Shown piece by piece: positions 45,863-55,094 of a DNA stretch of 64,000 nt; position 1 is the first letter of the stretch; each line of letters begins with the position of its first letter. Source of the DNA: Virgisporangium aliadipatigenens. Lineage in GTDB: Bacteria > Actinomycetota > Actinomycetes > Mycobacteriales > Micromonosporaceae. Below the pieces are notes generated by a model that worked only from the letters and a program-made list of their open reading frames with translations, did no database searches and was not told the DNA's origin. The position numbers and the translations under genes are program-made. Location of the stretch: the NCBI RefSeq assembly GCF_016863615.1, contig NZ_BOPF01000043.1, forward strand, positions 28,399 through 92,398, given 5' to 3'.

Positions 45863-48442
45863 TCAGCCTGCCGCGCTATACACAGTGTTACGCTGCCGCG
45901 CCCGCCGTCCGGCCTTCGCGGCAACGGCCGTGAGCTGCTCGACCGTCCGTGCCGAACCGTGTGCGGAGCCCGCCATCCGGGAGATCGTCTCCTCCATCAG
46001 CGTGCCGCCGAGGTCGTTCGCGCCGCCGCGGAGCATCGTCACCGTGCCCTCGTCGCCGAGCTTCACCCAGGAACACTGGATGTTCGCGACGCGGCCGTGC
46101 AACAGCACCCGGGCCATCGCGTGCACCGCGCGGTTGTCCCGCATCGTCGGCCCCGGGCGGGCCACCCCGGCCAGATAGATCGGCGCGTTCGTGTGCACGA
46201 AAGGCAGCGCCACGAACTCCGTCAGACCGCCGGTCCGATCCTGGATCCCGGCCAGCACCCGCAGGTGCGTCAACCAGTGCCGGGGCGAGTCGACGTGGCC
46301 GTACATCATCGTCGCGCTCGAACGCAGCCCCACCTCGTGCGCCGTCGTCACGACCTCGACCCAGGTGGCCGTCGGCAGCTTGCCCTTCGTCAGCACCCAG
46401 CGCACGTCGTCGTCGAGGATCTCGGCCGCGGTGCCGGGAATCGTGTCGAGGCCCGCCTCCCGCAGGCCGGTCAGCCACTCCCGGATCGACACACCGGCCT
46501 TCGCGCTCGCCGTCGCGATCTCCATCGGGCTGAACGCGTGGACGTGCAACCGGGGCACCCGGGCCTTGATGGCGCGCACGAGTTCGGGGTAGACGCTCAC
46601 CGGCAGCTTCGGATCGATGCCGCCCTGGATGCAGACCTCCGTGGCGCCGAGCCGCCAGGCCTCCTCGGCCCGGTCGGCGACCTCCTCGACGGAGAGCCGG
46701 TAGGCGTCGGCGTCCCGTTCCCGTTGGGCGAACGCGCAGAAGCGGCAGCCGACGTAGCAGACGTTCGAGAAGTTGATGTTGCGGTTGACGACGTAGGTGA
46801 CGTCGTCGCCGACGGCCTCCGCGCGGAGCCGGTCGGCGATCGCCGCGAGCGCGTCCAGGGCCGGGCCTTCGGCCGTGAACAGCGCCATCGCCTTCGCCTC
46901 GTGGGACGGGTCGAGCAGGGCGGCGGGGTCGGTGTCGGCGAGGGCCAGTGCGGCTCTCGTCTCGGCGTCGAGCCTCGGGACACCGGCGGCCGGGCTTTGC
47001 GCGGCGCCGCTTCGGGCGGCGGGCCCGGGGCTGTGCGCGTCGGCCTCCGTGCCGGCGGGCGCGGACGTGCGGGCGGCGTCCTCCGCGACCAGCGACCAGT
47101 CGCCGTAGACGCTGTCGAAGTCGCCGCGCCGGTCCCCGGTGCGCCCGGTCGTGTCGATGCTCTCGTGCAGGTCGGTGCGGCCGGTCGACGCGAAGCCGCC
47201 GTCCGGTTCCTGCCACGGCAGGCCCACCGGGCGGGCCTCCTCGACCGCCATGCCGGTCGCCGGATCGCTGAGCGCGCGCACGTGCGCGGACAGGCGCGGG
47301 TCGAGCCACGGATCCCCGCGCAGCACGTAATCCGGGTAGATGGTGAGGCGTTCGCGGAGGGTGAAGCCGGCCTTCTCGGAGAGCCGCGCCAGCTCGTCGA
47401 TCTGCGGCCACGGGCGTTCCGGGTTGACGTGGTCGGGCGTCACCGGGGACACGCCGCCCCAGTCGTCGATCCCGGCGCGCAGCAGCAGGTCGAACTCGCC
47501 CGCGATCAGGTTCGGCGGCGCCTGCAGCCGCACCCGCGGGCCCAGCACCAGCCGCGCCACCGCCACCGTGGCCGCGAGATCGGCCAGTTCGGCGTCGGGC
47601 ATCGCGCGCATGGCGGTGTCCGGCTTGGCGCGGAAGTTCTGGACGATCACCTCCTGGATGTGGCCGTACTCCCGGGCCGTGCGGCGGATGGCGAAGAGCG
47701 CGTCGACGCGTTCGGCCGGCGTCTCGCCGATGCCGATGAGGATGCCGGTGGTGAACGGCACCGCGACCCGGCCGGCGTCGTCGAGGACGCGCAGGCGCAG
47801 CGCCGGTTCCTTGTCGGGCGAACCGTAGTGCGGGCCGCCCGGCTCCGACCACAGGCGGGTCGCCGTGGTCTCCAGCATCATGCCCATGCTCGGCGCGACG
47901 GGCTTGAGGCGCTGCAGGTCGGCCCAGGACAGCACGCCCGGGTTGAGGTGCGGCAGCAGGCCGGTCTCCTCCAGCACCGCCACGGCGCAGGCGCGCACAT
48001 AGTCCAATGTGGACTCGTAGCCGCGCGCGTCGAGCCACTCGCGGGCCTGCGTCCAGCGTTCCTCCGGGCGGTCCCCGAGGGTGAACAGCGCCTCCTTGCA
48101 GCCCTGCGCGGCGCCGGCGGCGGCGATCGCGAGGACCTCGTCCCGTTCCAGGAACGCGGCCGGCAGCCGGTGCGGCACCGTCGCGAACGTGCAGTAGTGA
48201 CACCGGTCCCGGCAGAGCCGGGTCAGCGGGATGAAAACCTTCTTCGAGAACGTCACGACGCCCGGCCGGCCGGCGTCGCGGAGGCCGGCGTCGCGGATCG
48301 CACCCGCGATCGTCAGCAGCTCGTCGAGCGCCTCCCCGCGCGCACCGAGCAGCACGGTGGCCTCGGTCGCGTCCAGGGTCCGCCCGTCCCGGGCGCGGCG
48401 CAGGGCACGGCGGACAGCGGAGGAGTCCGGTGCGTCAATCAC
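45863..48442 (-). CDS. fbiC: Bifunctional FO synthase (CofG-CofH fusion)
   Basis: Makes FO, the deazaflavin chromophore of coenzyme F420, from tyrosine and 5-amino-6-ribitylamino-uracil using two radical-SAM halves. The N-terminal CofG half has the cluster motif C-R-D-R-C-H-Y-C (Cys77, 81, 84). The C-terminal CofH half has C-Y-V-G-C-R-F-C (Cys562, 566, 569). Between them, about residues 400-490 form an Ala/Gly/Thr-rich linker. GTG 48442 gives 859 residues, the normal size. It reads away from fbiA/fbiB but lies within 2.3 kb of them, so the F420 genes are gathered here. Confidence 0.96.
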   Translation of the reverse strand: MIDAPDSSAVRRALRRARDGRTLDATEATVLLGARGEALDELLTIAGAIRDAGLRDAGRPGVVTFSKKVFIPLTRLCRDRCHYCTFATVPHRLPAAFLERDEVLAIAAAGAAQGCKEALFTLGDRPEERWTQAREWLDARGYESTLDYVRACAVAVLEETGLLPHLNPGVLSWADLQRLKPVAPSMGMMLETTATRLWSEPGGPHYGSPDKEPALRLRVLDDAGRVAVPFTTGILIGIGETPAERVDALFAIRRTAREYGHIQEVIVQNFRAKPDTAMRAMPDAELADLAATVAVARLVLGPRVRLQAPPNLIAGEFDLLLRAGIDDWGGVSPVTPDHVNPERPWPQIDELARLSEKAGFTLRERLTIYPDYVLRGDPWLDPRLSAHVRALSDPATGMAVEEARPVGLPWQEPDGGFASTGRTDLHESIDTTGRTGDRRGDFDSVYGDWSLVAEDAARTSAPAGTEADAHSPGPAARSGAAQSPAAGVPRLDAETRAALALADTDPAALLDPSHEAKAMALFTAEGPALDALAAIADRLRAEAVGDDVTYVVNRNINFSNVCYVGCRFCAFAQRERDADAYRLSVEEVADRAEEAWRLGATEVCIQGGIDPKLPVSVYPELVRAIKARVPRLHVHAFSPMEIATASAKAGVSIREWLTGLREAGLDTIPGTAAEILDDDVRWVLTKGKLPTATWVEVVTTAHEVGLRSSATMMYGHVDSPRHWLTHLRVLAGIQDRTGGLTEFVALPFVHTNAPIYLAGVARPGPTMRDNRAVHAMARVLLHGRVANIQCSWVKLGDEGTVTMLRGGANDLGGTLMEETISRMAGSAHGSARTVEQLTAVAAKAGRRARQRNTVYSAAG

Positions 48443-48454
48443 CCATGAAGACTA

Positions 48455-48613
48455 GGCCGGGCCTGTCGATCATGGCGAGCCGCGGCGAGGCCCAGGCGTC
48501 GCGTCGCCAGACGGCGAGTCGCCCGGATACCGGTGTTGTATCCGGGCGACTCGCCGGCGCCGCGAGGCGGCGTCTGGGTCCGCCACAGGCCGTCATGAGC
48601 GGCAGGCCCGGCC
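48455..48613. repeat. 159-bp nested palindrome upstream of fbiC
   Basis: One imperfect palindrome centred at 48534. The innermost 18 bp are perfect (GGCGAGTCGCCCGGATAC / GTATCCGGGCGACTCGCC around a 7-base loop), and the outermost 11 bp are perfect (GGCCGGGCCTG / CAGGCCCGGCC). The middle of the 76-bp arms pairs with mismatches and a single-base offset, roughly three quarters matched by eye. It would form a very long hairpin in RNA or a cruciform in DNA. It separates the Pro-rich membrane protein gene from fbiC. Confidence 0.75.
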
Positions 48614-48616
48614 GTT

Positions 48617-48642
48617 GGCCGGGAGGATCGCTCCTCCCGGCC
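48617..48642 (-). terminator. Terminator hairpin downstream of the Pro-rich membrane protein gene
   Basis: GGCCGGGAGGA / TCCTCCCGGCC, a perfect 11-bp stem with a 4-base loop, lies about 30 bp past the stop codon at 48673, directly next to the large palindrome. Confidence 0.65.
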
Positions 48643-48672
48643 CGTGCGGTATGTGTCACATGACCATGACGG

Positions 48673-50550
48673 TCAGCTCGATTGCCACCGCTCCGTCGGC
48701 TGCTCGTCGCCGGGCTGCTGATCGGTGCGGATCACCTGGGTGCGCTGGCCGTCGTCGTCGTTGCTGGCGATGAGCGCGGTCGGCTCGTCGCTGCCGCTGT
48801 CCACCCGTGCGGTCGGCTCGTCGCCGCTGACCGGCGTCGTCGGCTCGTCACCCGGGTTGGACGGCGGGTTGGCCGGGCCGAACGGCGGGGTCGGCGGCGG
48901 GAACGCCGGCGCGGCGGCCGGGGTGTCGGCCGGCGACGCCTCCGGTGCGGCCGGCGTGTCGGTGCCCGCGCTGCCGCTCTCCGGTGCCGCGAACGGCCAC
49001 GACGACGGCGTGCGCTGCTCCGTCTCGGCGGCGTCCGGCTCCGCCGCGGGTGCCGGCGGCGTGCTGGGCAGCCCCGGCGTGACCCCGAACGGGCTCGCGG
49101 CCGGCGGGGTCTCCGGCGCCTGCGTGGTCGGCAGGCCGGACCAGGCGGTGGTCGGTGGGGCGGGAGTGGCCGGCGGGGTGGTGGCCTGCGGCCAGCCCTC
49201 GGCGGCGGGAGCCGGCGCGGCGGTCCCGGCCCACGGCGTGGCGTCCCCGGCCGGCCCGGAGGTCGGCGCGGCCGGCGCGGTCTCCGCCGGGGAGGTCGGC
49301 TGGGTGGCCGGCCAGTCCGCACCCGCCACACCCGGCTGGGCCGACTGCGGGGACGGCCAGCCCGTCGCGGCCGGCGGCGTGGACGGCACCGGCGGGGCCG
49401 ACGTCACCGGCGGCGTCTCCGGACCCGTCCCCGCACCGCTCGTCGGGAAGACGGTGGTCGCGGCGCCGGAGGTGTCCGTCTCGGGGGCCTTCTGCAGCCC
49501 GACCGGCGCCGCCGACTCGCCCGTGGCCGCACCCGAGGTCGGGGCCGCCCCGAACGCCGGGGCCGCGCCCGACGTGGGCGCCGCGTCCGGAGCCGGCGCA
49601 GCCGCCGGGACACCCGAGGTGGGTGCCGCACCCGGCGTCTGGGCCGCACCGGGCCATCCGGCACCGGCGAAGCCGCCCGCCACCGCACCCGCGGCGGCCG
49701 CACCGGCCTGGCCGGGCTGCGCGGCCGGCGCGCCCGGCTGCGCGTACTGCCCCTGCTGCGCCGCCGGGAAGGTGCCCGGCTGCGGGTACTGCCCCTGCGG
49801 CACCTGACCCTGCTGCGGCGCCTGCCCCTGCTGCACCAGCGGCTGCTGGCCGCTCGGCTGGTTCCACGCGGTGGGCTGCTGGTACTGGCCGGGCTGCGGA
49901 ACGCCCTGCGGCTGGACCGCCGGCTGCTGCCCGGTCTGGTACGCCTGCCGGTGAGCCGCCTGCGCCGCCTGCTGCTGCGCGTACACCGCCTGCTGCTGCT
50001 GGGTGGTCAGCCCCGCCTGCTGGCCGTACCCCGCCGGGTAGCCGTATTGCCCGCCGATCGGCGCGGTCGGCACCGCCGTGTAGGACCGGAACACCCGCAC
50101 CACGATGAAGATCACGAGCCCGAGCCACAGGAGGGAGACGAGCCGGACGATGAGGAGCTCCAGCGCCGGCCGGATCTCGCTGCCCGCCGTGTCGACCCCG
50201 AAGACGAATCCGCCGAAGAGGCAGATCAGTCCGAAGAACGCGGACACGCCGTACTGGGCCAGGGCCACCAGGACGATGAGCCGCCCCTTGGCGACCGGCG
50301 GCCGGATGTGGGTCGCGAGCAGGACCGCGAGCAGCGGCGCGACGACGTTCTCCAGGCCGACGAAGTCGTAGAACCCCGTGTTGGCCCGCGAGGTGAATCC
50401 GTCGGCGAAACCCTCTGTCACGATCAGCAACTGGGCGAACCCGAGTAGGAGCAGCAGTCCGTTGCCGCCCAGCAGGACGAATGCGATCAGTTCGCGCAGC
50501 GGTCGCGTCTGCGCGACGGCGGGAGCCACGTCAGTGGACTGGGTGGTCAC
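48673..50550 (-). CDS. Four-helix membrane protein with long Pro/Ala/Gln/Thr-rich disordered tail
   Basis: A 625-residue protein. An N-terminal membrane domain has four helices (about 21-45, 65-82, 90-117, 130-153). About 465 residues of low-complexity sequence follow: first Gln/Tyr/Gly-rich (Q-Q-Q-Q runs), then Ala/Pro/Ser/Thr-rich with repeated APTSGAA-like units. The last 70 residues have the acidic motif D-E-P-T three times plus D-E-Q-P-T once. No known enzyme domain is recognised. GTG 50550 follows GGGGGA. It is divergent from fbiA. Confidence 0.75.
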   Translation of the reverse strand: MTTQSTDVAPAVAQTRPLRELIAFVLLGGNGLLLLLGFAQLLIVTEGFADGFTSRANTGFYDFVGLENVVAPLLAVLLATHIRPPVAKGRLIVLVALAQYGVSAFFGLICLFGGFVFGVDTAGSEIRPALELLIVRLVSLLWLGLVIFIVVRVFRSYTAVPTAPIGGQYGYPAGYGQQAGLTTQQQQAVYAQQQAAQAAHRQAYQTGQQPAVQPQGVPQPGQYQQPTAWNQPSGQQPLVQQGQAPQQGQVPQGQYPQPGTFPAAQQGQYAQPGAPAAQPGQAGAAAAGAVAGGFAGAGWPGAAQTPGAAPTSGVPAAAPAPDAAPTSGAAPAFGAAPTSGAATGESAAPVGLQKAPETDTSGAATTVFPTSGAGTGPETPPVTSAPPVPSTPPAATGWPSPQSAQPGVAGADWPATQPTSPAETAPAAPTSGPAGDATPWAGTAAPAPAAEGWPQATTPPATPAPPTTAWSGLPTTQAPETPPAASPFGVTPGLPSTPPAPAAEPDAAETEQRTPSSWPFAAPESGSAGTDTPAAPEASPADTPAAAPAFPPPTPPFGPANPPSNPGDEPTTPVSGDEPTARVDSGSDEPTALIASNDDDGQRTQVIRTDQQPGDEQPTERWQSS

Positions 50551-50666
50551 AGGTCCCCCAAAGGACGTACGGCGGGTCGCCCGCGAGCCTAATCCCCCGG
50601 CGCTTGCCGCGGCAGGCCCGGCACCCACGACAGGCCCGGCCGGGATGCGTGCGACAGGATGGACGC

Positions 50667-51614
50667 ATGCACATCGTCGTTCTGGCCGGAGGGATCGGCG
50701 GAGCCCGGTTCCTGCTCGGCGTCCGGGAGGTGGCCCGCGCGCGCGGCGCCGAGGTCACCGCCGTCGTCAACGTCGGTGACGACGTCACGCTGCACGGGCT
50801 GCGGATCTGCCCCGACCTGGACAGCGTCATGTACACGCTGGGCGGGGGCGCCGACCCGGAACGCGGCTGGGGACGCACCGGCGAGACGTGGGTGGTCAAG
50901 GAGGAGCTGGCGCGCTACGGCGCGGAGCCGACGTGGTTCGGGCTCGGCGACAAGGACATCGCCACGCATCTGGTGCGCACCCGCATGCTCGACGCGGGCT
51001 ACCCGCTGTCGGCCGTCACCGAGGCGTTGTGCACCCGTTGGGAGCCGGGCGTGCGCATGATCCCGGCGACCGATGAACGGTGCGAGACGCACGTCGTCGT
51101 TGACATTGAGGGAAAGACCCAGGCGATCCACTTCCAGGAGTGGTGGATCCGGTACCGCGGGGAGCTTCCGGCGCAGCGGTTCGTGTTCGTCGGTGCGGAG
51201 TCGGCCAAGCCGGCGCCGGGCGTGCTGGACGCGATCGCGTCCGCGGACGCCGTTCTGGTCGCGCCGAGCAATCCGGTCGTGAGCGTGGCCCCGATCCTGG
51301 CCGTCCCCGGTATTCGCGACGCACTGCGAGCGGGCCCCGCCAGGGTTTCCGGGTTCAGCCCCATCATCGGGAACTCCCCGGTGCGGGGCATGGCCGACAA
51401 GTGCCTCGACGCGATGGGGGTGGCGGTGAGCGCGGCCGGCGTCGGCGGGCTCTACGGCGCGCGTTCGGCGGAAGGGATCCTGGATCGTTGGCTGGTCGAC
51501 ACGACGGACGCCGGCACCGCGGTGCCCGGGGTCGAGGTGCGCAGCCGTCCACTGTGGATGACCGACCCGGCCACGACGGCGGCCATGGTCGAGGAGGCGC
51601 TGGACAATGGCTGA
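50667..51614 (+). CDS. fbiA: 2-phospho-L-lactate (phosphoenolpyruvate) transferase, F420 biosynthesis
   Basis: FbiA/CofD couples the activated three-carbon unit (in actinobacteria, enolpyruvyl-diphospho-5'-guanosine) to FO, giving (dehydro-)F420-0. The 315-residue product starts MHIVVLAGGIGGARFLLGV, with the nucleotide-binding G-G-I-G-G-A-R loop, then VNVGDDVTLHGLRICPDLD and LGDKDIATHLVRT, all family hallmarks. It overlaps fbiB by 8 bp, so the two are coupled. Confidence 0.95.
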   Translation: MHIVVLAGGIGGARFLLGVREVARARGAEVTAVVNVGDDVTLHGLRICPDLDSVMYTLGGGADPERGWGRTGETWVVKEELARYGAEPTWFGLGDKDIATHLVRTRMLDAGYPLSAVTEALCTRWEPGVRMIPATDERCETHVVVDIEGKTQAIHFQEWWIRYRGELPAQRFVFVGAESAKPAPGVLDAIASADAVLVAPSNPVVSVAPILAVPGIRDALRAGPARVSGFSPIIGNSPVRGMADKCLDAMGVAVSAAGVGGLYGARSAEGILDRWLVDTTDAGTAVPGVEVRSRPLWMTDPATTAAMVEEALDNG

Positions 51615-52632
51615 TCTGACGGTGCTGCCGCTGGAGGGCATCGGCGAGGTGCGCCCCGGTGACGACCTCGCCGAGATCCTGGTGGACGCCGCGCCGTGGC
51701 TCGCCGAGGGCGACGTGCTCGTGGTGACCAGCAAGGTGGTGAGCAAGGCGGAGGGGCGCCTCGTGCCGATCCCGCCGGCGGAGGGCCCGGAGCGCGAGGC
51801 GGCCCGCGCCGAGCTGATCGACGCCGAGACGGCGCGGCCGGTGGCGCGGCGCGGCGAGACGCGGATCGTGCAGACGCACCACGGGCTGGTGCTCGCGTCG
51901 GCCGGCATCGATGTGTCCAATGTGGACCGTGGGCACGCCGTGCTGCTGCCGGTCGACCCGGACGCCTCGGCGCACCGCATCCGTTCGGGGATCCGGCAGC
52001 GGCTGCGGGTGCACGTGGCGGTCATCGTCAGCGACACGATGGGCCGGCCGTGGCGCAACGGCCTCACTGACGTGGCGATCGGGGCGGCCGGGATCGGGGC
52101 GCTGCACGACCACCGGGGTTCCTACGACGCGCACGGCAACGAACTGTCCGTGACGCAGGTGGCCGTCATCGACGAGTTGGCGGCGGCGGCGGACCTGGTG
52201 AAAGGCAAGGCGGACGGGATCCCGGCGGCGGTCATCCGGGGTTACGTGCCGGCGTCGACGGGTGCGGGCGCCCGGGCGCTGGTGCGCGACGCCGAACTGG
52301 ATCTCTTCTCGCTCGGCACCGCGGAGGCGCGGGCGGAGGGGCTGCGCGCCGCGGCGACGCTGGCCGACGCACCGTCCTTTGTGGACGGCCCCGTCCCGGG
52401 CGACGCGATCGAGCGCGCACTGTCCATTGTGGACGCATCGGTCGAGCGCACGGCCGGGGGCGACGGCCTCCCACCGTTCACCCGGGAGGTCCTCAAGGTG
52501 AAGGCGGAGAGTGACGTAAAGGCGGGCATGGACGTGCAACGGCTCCGGGCCGCCCTCGCGGCGGAAGGCCTCGCGTCGGTGTGGCTGCCCGACGCGGGCC
52601 TCCTCGCCGTCGGCGTCACAGCAGGTCGGTAG
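51607..52632 (+). CDS. fbiB: Coenzyme F420-0:L-glutamate ligase (CofE-type FbiB, no nitroreductase domain)
   Basis: Adds the first and later gamma-linked glutamates to F420-0 using GTP. The CofE domain occupies about 1-245 (VTSKVVSKAEGR, then VIVSDTMGRPWRNGLTDVAIG). The product is only 341 residues, while two-domain FbiB proteins of mycobacteria are about 450 because of a C-terminal FMN nitroreductase domain that reduces dehydro-F420-0. Here the last 95 residues have no flavin-site motifs and end ASVWLPDAGLLAVGVTAGR. The reductase must then be encoded elsewhere. The stop overlaps the convergent gene by 17 bp. Confidence 0.92.
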   Translation: MADLTVLPLEGIGEVRPGDDLAEILVDAAPWLAEGDVLVVTSKVVSKAEGRLVPIPPAEGPEREAARAELIDAETARPVARRGETRIVQTHHGLVLASAGIDVSNVDRGHAVLLPVDPDASAHRIRSGIRQRLRVHVAVIVSDTMGRPWRNGLTDVAIGAAGIGALHDHRGSYDAHGNELSVTQVAVIDELAAAADLVKGKADGIPAAVIRGYVPASTGAGARALVRDAELDLFSLGTAEARAEGLRAAATLADAPSFVDGPVPGDAIERALSIVDASVERTAGGDGLPPFTREVLKVKAESDVKAGMDVQRLRAALAAEGLASVWLPDAGLLAVGVTAGR

Positions 52633-53704
52633 CGCCCCGCTCCTTGAGCCCGTCCACGATGGCCTTGACCTCCTGGGCCCGGTCGCGCGGGCAGACCAGC
52701 AGGGCGTCCTCGGTGTCGACGATGACCGCGTCGCGCAGCCCGACGGCGGCGATCAGCCGGCCGGAACGCGGCACCACGATCACGCCCTCGGAGTCGCGCA
52801 GGACGACCTCGCCCTTGGCGTCGTCGGCGGCGAGCACCACGTTGCCCTGCTCGTCCCCGGGCAGGATGTCGCCGAGGGTGTGGAAGTCGCCGACGTCGTT
52901 CCAGCCGAACTCGCCCGGCACGGTGCCGACGAGGCCCTGGGCGGCGGCGCCCTCCATCACGGCGTAGTCGATGGAGATCTTCTTCAGGTCGGGCCAGATC
53001 TCGGCCATCCGGTCGTCCCGGCGGGGGCCGTGCCACGCGGCCGCGATGCGGCGCAGCCCGTCGTGCAGCTCCGGCTGCTGGCGGGCCAGCTCGGCGAGGA
53101 AGGCGTCGACCCGCCAGATGAACATGCCGGCGTTCCACAGGTACTCGCCGGACTGCAGGTAGGCGGCGGCGCGTTCCTTGTCGGGCTTCTCGACGAACTC
53201 GGCGACCTCGCGCACCTGGCCCTCGTCGCTGGTGCAGCGCAGGTAGCCGTAGCCGGTCTCGGGCCGGGTCGGGGTGATGCCGATCGTCATGAGCTTGCCG
53301 GCGAGCGCGCCCGAGACACCGGCCAGCACGCAGGCCTGGAACGCCTGCACGTCGGTGATCAGGTGGTCGGCCGGGAACGCACCCATCACCGCCTCGGGTT
53401 CCCGTTCGGCGATCACCGCGGCGGCCAGCCCGATGGCGGCGCACGAGTCGCGGGGCAGCGGCTCGACGAGCACGTTTTCGGCCGGCAGGTCGGGGAGCTG
53501 ACGCGCCACGTCGGCGGCGTGCGACGCCCCGGTGACCACCATCGTGGTGTCCGGGGAGGTCAGGCCGCCGAGCCGGCCGACGGTCGCCTGGATCAGCGAG
53601 GCCGACGTGCCGGTGAGCGCGTGCAGGAACTTGGGATGCGAAGCGCGCGACAGCGGCCACAACCGTGTGCCGGCACCGCCCGCGGGAATGACCGCGTACA
53701 ACAC
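52616..53704 (-). CDS. manC: Mannose-1-phosphate guanylyltransferase
   Basis: A 362-residue nucleotidyltransferase that makes GDP-mannose from GTP and mannose-1-phosphate. The signature loop A-G-G-A-G-T-R-L-W-P-L-S-R is at the N-terminus, followed by the lysine in HPKFL, G-A-F-P-A-D-H and F-V-E-K-P. It is the short type without the C-terminal isomerase cupin, in line with a separate ManA. GTG 53704. In mycobacteria the equivalent gene also lies near fbiAB. It takes its substrate from the manB product encoded 20 kb away in this window. Confidence 0.94.
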   Translation of the reverse strand: MLYAVIPAGGAGTRLWPLSRASHPKFLHALTGTSASLIQATVGRLGGLTSPDTTMVVTGASHAADVARQLPDLPAENVLVEPLPRDSCAAIGLAAAVIAEREPEAVMGAFPADHLITDVQAFQACVLAGVSGALAGKLMTIGITPTRPETGYGYLRCTSDEGQVREVAEFVEKPDKERAAAYLQSGEYLWNAGMFIWRVDAFLAELARQQPELHDGLRRIAAAWHGPRRDDRMAEIWPDLKKISIDYAVMEGAAAQGLVGTVPGEFGWNDVGDFHTLGDILPGDEQGNVVLAADDAKGEVVLRDSEGVIVVPRSGRLIAAVGLRDAVIVDTEDALLVCPRDRAQEVKAIVDGLKERGATDLL

Positions 53705-53791
53705 CGGACCATCATGCCGGATGTGACGACGCTCTCGGGTGTCGAGGGTGTGTCCCGCGTGTCGCCGCTGGTAAACACCGCGCTACGGCAC

Positions 53792-54958
53792 CTACGGACG
53801 GATCGCCCCGAGGACGGCGGCCTGCTGGGCGGCCCGCGCCCAGGCGCCCATGTGCACGTCGGCGCTCGACGCCCAGGTGAACTCCCGCGCCCGCGCCATG
53901 CCCGCCGCCGCGAGGGTGCCCCGACGCGGCTCGTCGTCGAGCAGCGCCGCCAGGTCCTGCGCGATCTCCTCCGGGGTCGGCCCGGTGTAGGCGACCGCGT
54001 CGCCGCCCACCTCCGGCAGGGAGAGCCGCGGGGTGGTCAGCACCGGCGCGCCGCAGGCCATGGCCTCGAGGATCGGCAGCCCGAACCCCTCGCCGAACGA
54101 CGGGTACGCCGCCACCATCGCCCCGCCGAGGAAGCCGGGCAGGTCCCCGTAGCGCAGGTAGCCGGGGCGCAGCAGCCGCAGGTGGGCCGGCACGGTCGAC
54201 ACCGCCTGGTCGATCTCGTCGTCGTGCCCCGAACCGCCGGCGATCACCAGCGCGGGCGGCTGCGGCCGGTCCTTGACGGCGAGCACCCAGCCGCGGATGA
54301 GGCTCGGGACGTTCTTGCGCGGCTCCTTGACCCCGAGGAACGCGATGTAACCGGTGCCACCGAGGCCGAGCCGGGCACGCACCCGCGCCTTCTCCTCCTC
54401 CGACGGCACGTGGAACGCCTGCGCGTCGACCCCGTGGTAGGCGACGTCGATGCGCACCGGGTCGGCCTCCAGCAGCCGGATCAACTCGTCCCGGGTGGCC
54501 TTGCTCGGCACGATCACCCGGGCGGCCCGGCGCAGCGACGTCTTGATCGCCGAACGGAAGAACGTCCGCCGCGACTTGTCGTAGTGCTCCGGCTCGGTGA
54601 AGAACGTGGCGTCGTGCACCGTGACGGTGACCGGGCAGGAGGTGCGCAGCGGGCACGTGTAGAACGGCGAGTGCAGCACCTCGGCGCCCACCTGCTGGGC
54701 GAGCATCGGCAGGCCGGTCTGCTCCCACGCGAGCCGGGCGGGCCGGTGCGCGGCGGCCGCCGGGGCCGGCAGCACACGGGCGTCGGGCAGCAGGCGGGTG
54801 TAGCGTTCGACGTCGGTGCGCTGGCACACCACGGCGAGATCGGTCTCACGCTGGGACAGCGCACCGAGGAGTCCGTCCACATAACGGCCGACCCCGCCCC
54901 GGTCTGCCGGGACACTGGTGGCGTCGACCAACACGCGGGGTGGGCGACCGGGGGTCAC
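53792..54958 (-). CDS. GT4-family glycosyltransferase
   Basis: A 388-residue GT-B glycosyltransferase. It has an N-terminal acceptor domain (VLVDATSVPADRGGVGRYVDGLL), then the C-terminal nucleotide-sugar site with FGEGFGLPILEAMACGAPVL, the E-x7-E motif of family GT4. Mannosyl- or rhamnosyl-transfer is likely given the adjacent GDP-mannose pyrophosphorylase, but donor and acceptor are not determined. GTG 54958. Gaps of 87 and 136 bp separate it from its neighbours on the same strand, so it may have its own promoter. Confidence 0.9.
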   Translation of the reverse strand: MTPGRPPRVLVDATSVPADRGGVGRYVDGLLGALSQRETDLAVVCQRTDVERYTRLLPDARVLPAPAAAAHRPARLAWEQTGLPMLAQQVGAEVLHSPFYTCPLRTSCPVTVTVHDATFFTEPEHYDKSRRTFFRSAIKTSLRRAARVIVPSKATRDELIRLLEADPVRIDVAYHGVDAQAFHVPSEEEKARVRARLGLGGTGYIAFLGVKEPRKNVPSLIRGWVLAVKDRPQPPALVIAGGSGHDDEIDQAVSTVPAHLRLLRPGYLRYGDLPGFLGGAMVAAYPSFGEGFGLPILEAMACGAPVLTTPRLSLPEVGGDAVAYTGPTPEEIAQDLAALLDDEPRRGTLAAAGMARAREFTWASSADVHMGAWARAAQQAAVLGAIRP

Positions 54959-55094
54959 GTGGCGGCTCCTCGCATCGAGCTTTTCGGATCTTCACAGGAA
55001 TACGTCCCGTAGCCGGGATGCGATCCCTGTCGCACTACCCTACGCCCGCACCACCATGAGACGTTGACCACCGCGCACCGGTTTGAGCGAATGT

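Noticed and set aside
51607..52632. Frameshift that truncates a two-domain FbiB
   Set aside because: No continuation with nitroreductase motifs is visible in other frames downstream, and manC lies there on the other strand.
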